From NCBI GenBank assembly GCA_030840665.1, contig JAVEEB010000283.1, forward strand, positions 1 to 6,089: a DNA stretch of 6,089 nucleotides, in the 5' to 3' direction. How positions within the stretch are numbered: position 1 is the stretch's first letter; the number at the start of each line of letters is the position of its first letter. This DNA comes from Frankiaceae bacterium. Its GTDB lineage: Bacteria; Actinomycetota; Actinomycetes; JAVEEB01. The notes beneath the pieces were generated by a model, which saw only the letters and a program-made list of their open reading frames with translations, did no database searches and was not told the DNA's origin. This document shows, piece after piece, positions 5,871 through 6,089 of this stretch. A program made the translations under genes and the position numbers.

Positions 5871-6089
5871 TCACCAAGCTGCGTCGGTCACGCCCTGGAT
5901 GATGTCGTTGCGCTTGCCCGTCAGGTCGAGCGAGAACGTCGATCCCTTGCCGTTCGGCGACACCAGGATCCGGGTCCCATCGACGGCCGCCTGCAAGTCG
6001 TTCACCGAGAGGCCGGGAACGTTCACAACGTCGGCGGTCTCGCCGGTGACAGCGTCCGGGATGACGAACCTCGTGTACTCGCTCGTATT
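5871..6089 (-). CDS. Unidentified protein, C-terminal 72 residues (5' end outside window)
   Basis: The minus strand is open from the window edge to TGA 5873-5871, giving 72 residues and no start codon that must be used. About 64 of the 72 codons end in G or C, as expected of a real gene here. The visible part looks beta-rich with short turns: Y-T-R-F-V-I-P-D-A-V-T-G, then V-V-N-V-P-G-L-S, G-T-R-I-L-V-S-P-N-G-K-G-S, F-S-L-D-L-T-G and the C-terminal end V-T-D-A-A-W. I do not recognise the family. It could be the last blades or strands of a secreted repeat or propeller protein, but nothing in this fragment proves that. It converges on the glucanase gene across the shared terminator hairpin. Confidence 0.7.
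   Translation of the reverse strand, partial: NTSEYTRFVIPDAVTGETADVVNVPGLSVNDLQAAVDGTRILVSPNGKGSTFSLDLTGKRNDIIQGVTDAAW

Noticed and set aside
1..6089. CRISPR arrays, tRNA or rRNA genes, insertion sequences, attachment sites
   Set aside because: No spaced direct repeats, cloverleaf sequence, transposase or integrase features, or terminal inverted repeats seen on either strand.

Overview
The window looks like ordinary chromosome from a high-GC actinomycete. The reasons are GC-rich third codon positions, GTG starts next to GGAGG-like ribosome sites, and a cold-shock gene of the type with a C-terminal extension lying convergent to mqnD. From memory, Streptomyces has a similar cold-shock/mqnD/mqnB cluster. 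I cannot name a genus. The mqnD fragment implies menaquinone synthesis by the futalosine route.

Layout. Positions 1-396 (+) are the C-terminal half of mqnD, cut by the window edge. Facing it on the minus strand is a two-gene unit: a cold-shock protein (1123-722) and, 20 bases downstream by the preferred starts, a small DUF1905 protein (701-423). Diverging from the cold-shock gene is a secreted PhoX-like (DUF839) protein (1332-2909), followed by a strong hairpin terminator (2949-2980). A 375-base gene-free stretch (2910-3284) carries that terminator and a structured region that is probably a 5' leader. Then comes a large secreted protein (3285-5798) that reads as a GH87-type alpha-1,3-glucanase or mycodextranase: signal peptide, CBM6/35-like module, parallel beta-helix catalytic domain, HYDIN-like Ig domain and C-terminal F5/8 type C (CBM32-like) domain. 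A second strong hairpin (5817-5849) separates it from the C-terminal end of a convergent minus-strand gene (6089-5871) that has no start codon inside the window.

How the genes fit together. The left third is housekeeping (menaquinone, cold-shock/RNA binding). The two large plus-strand genes encode exported proteins suited to scavenging: a putative phosphatase and a polysaccharidase probably aimed at fungal or bacterial alpha-glucans. A terminator and a long spacer lie between them, so they are probably separate transcription units and a functional link is only suggestive.

I do not see a new defence, mobile or CRISPR-like system here. The points most worth checking are the leader hairpin whose loop is exactly complementary to the glucanase ribosome-binding site, a smaller case of the same idea before the PhoX-like gene, the cysteine-free PhoX-like protein without a twin-arginine signal, and the His-to-Pro change in the cold-shock RNP2 motif.
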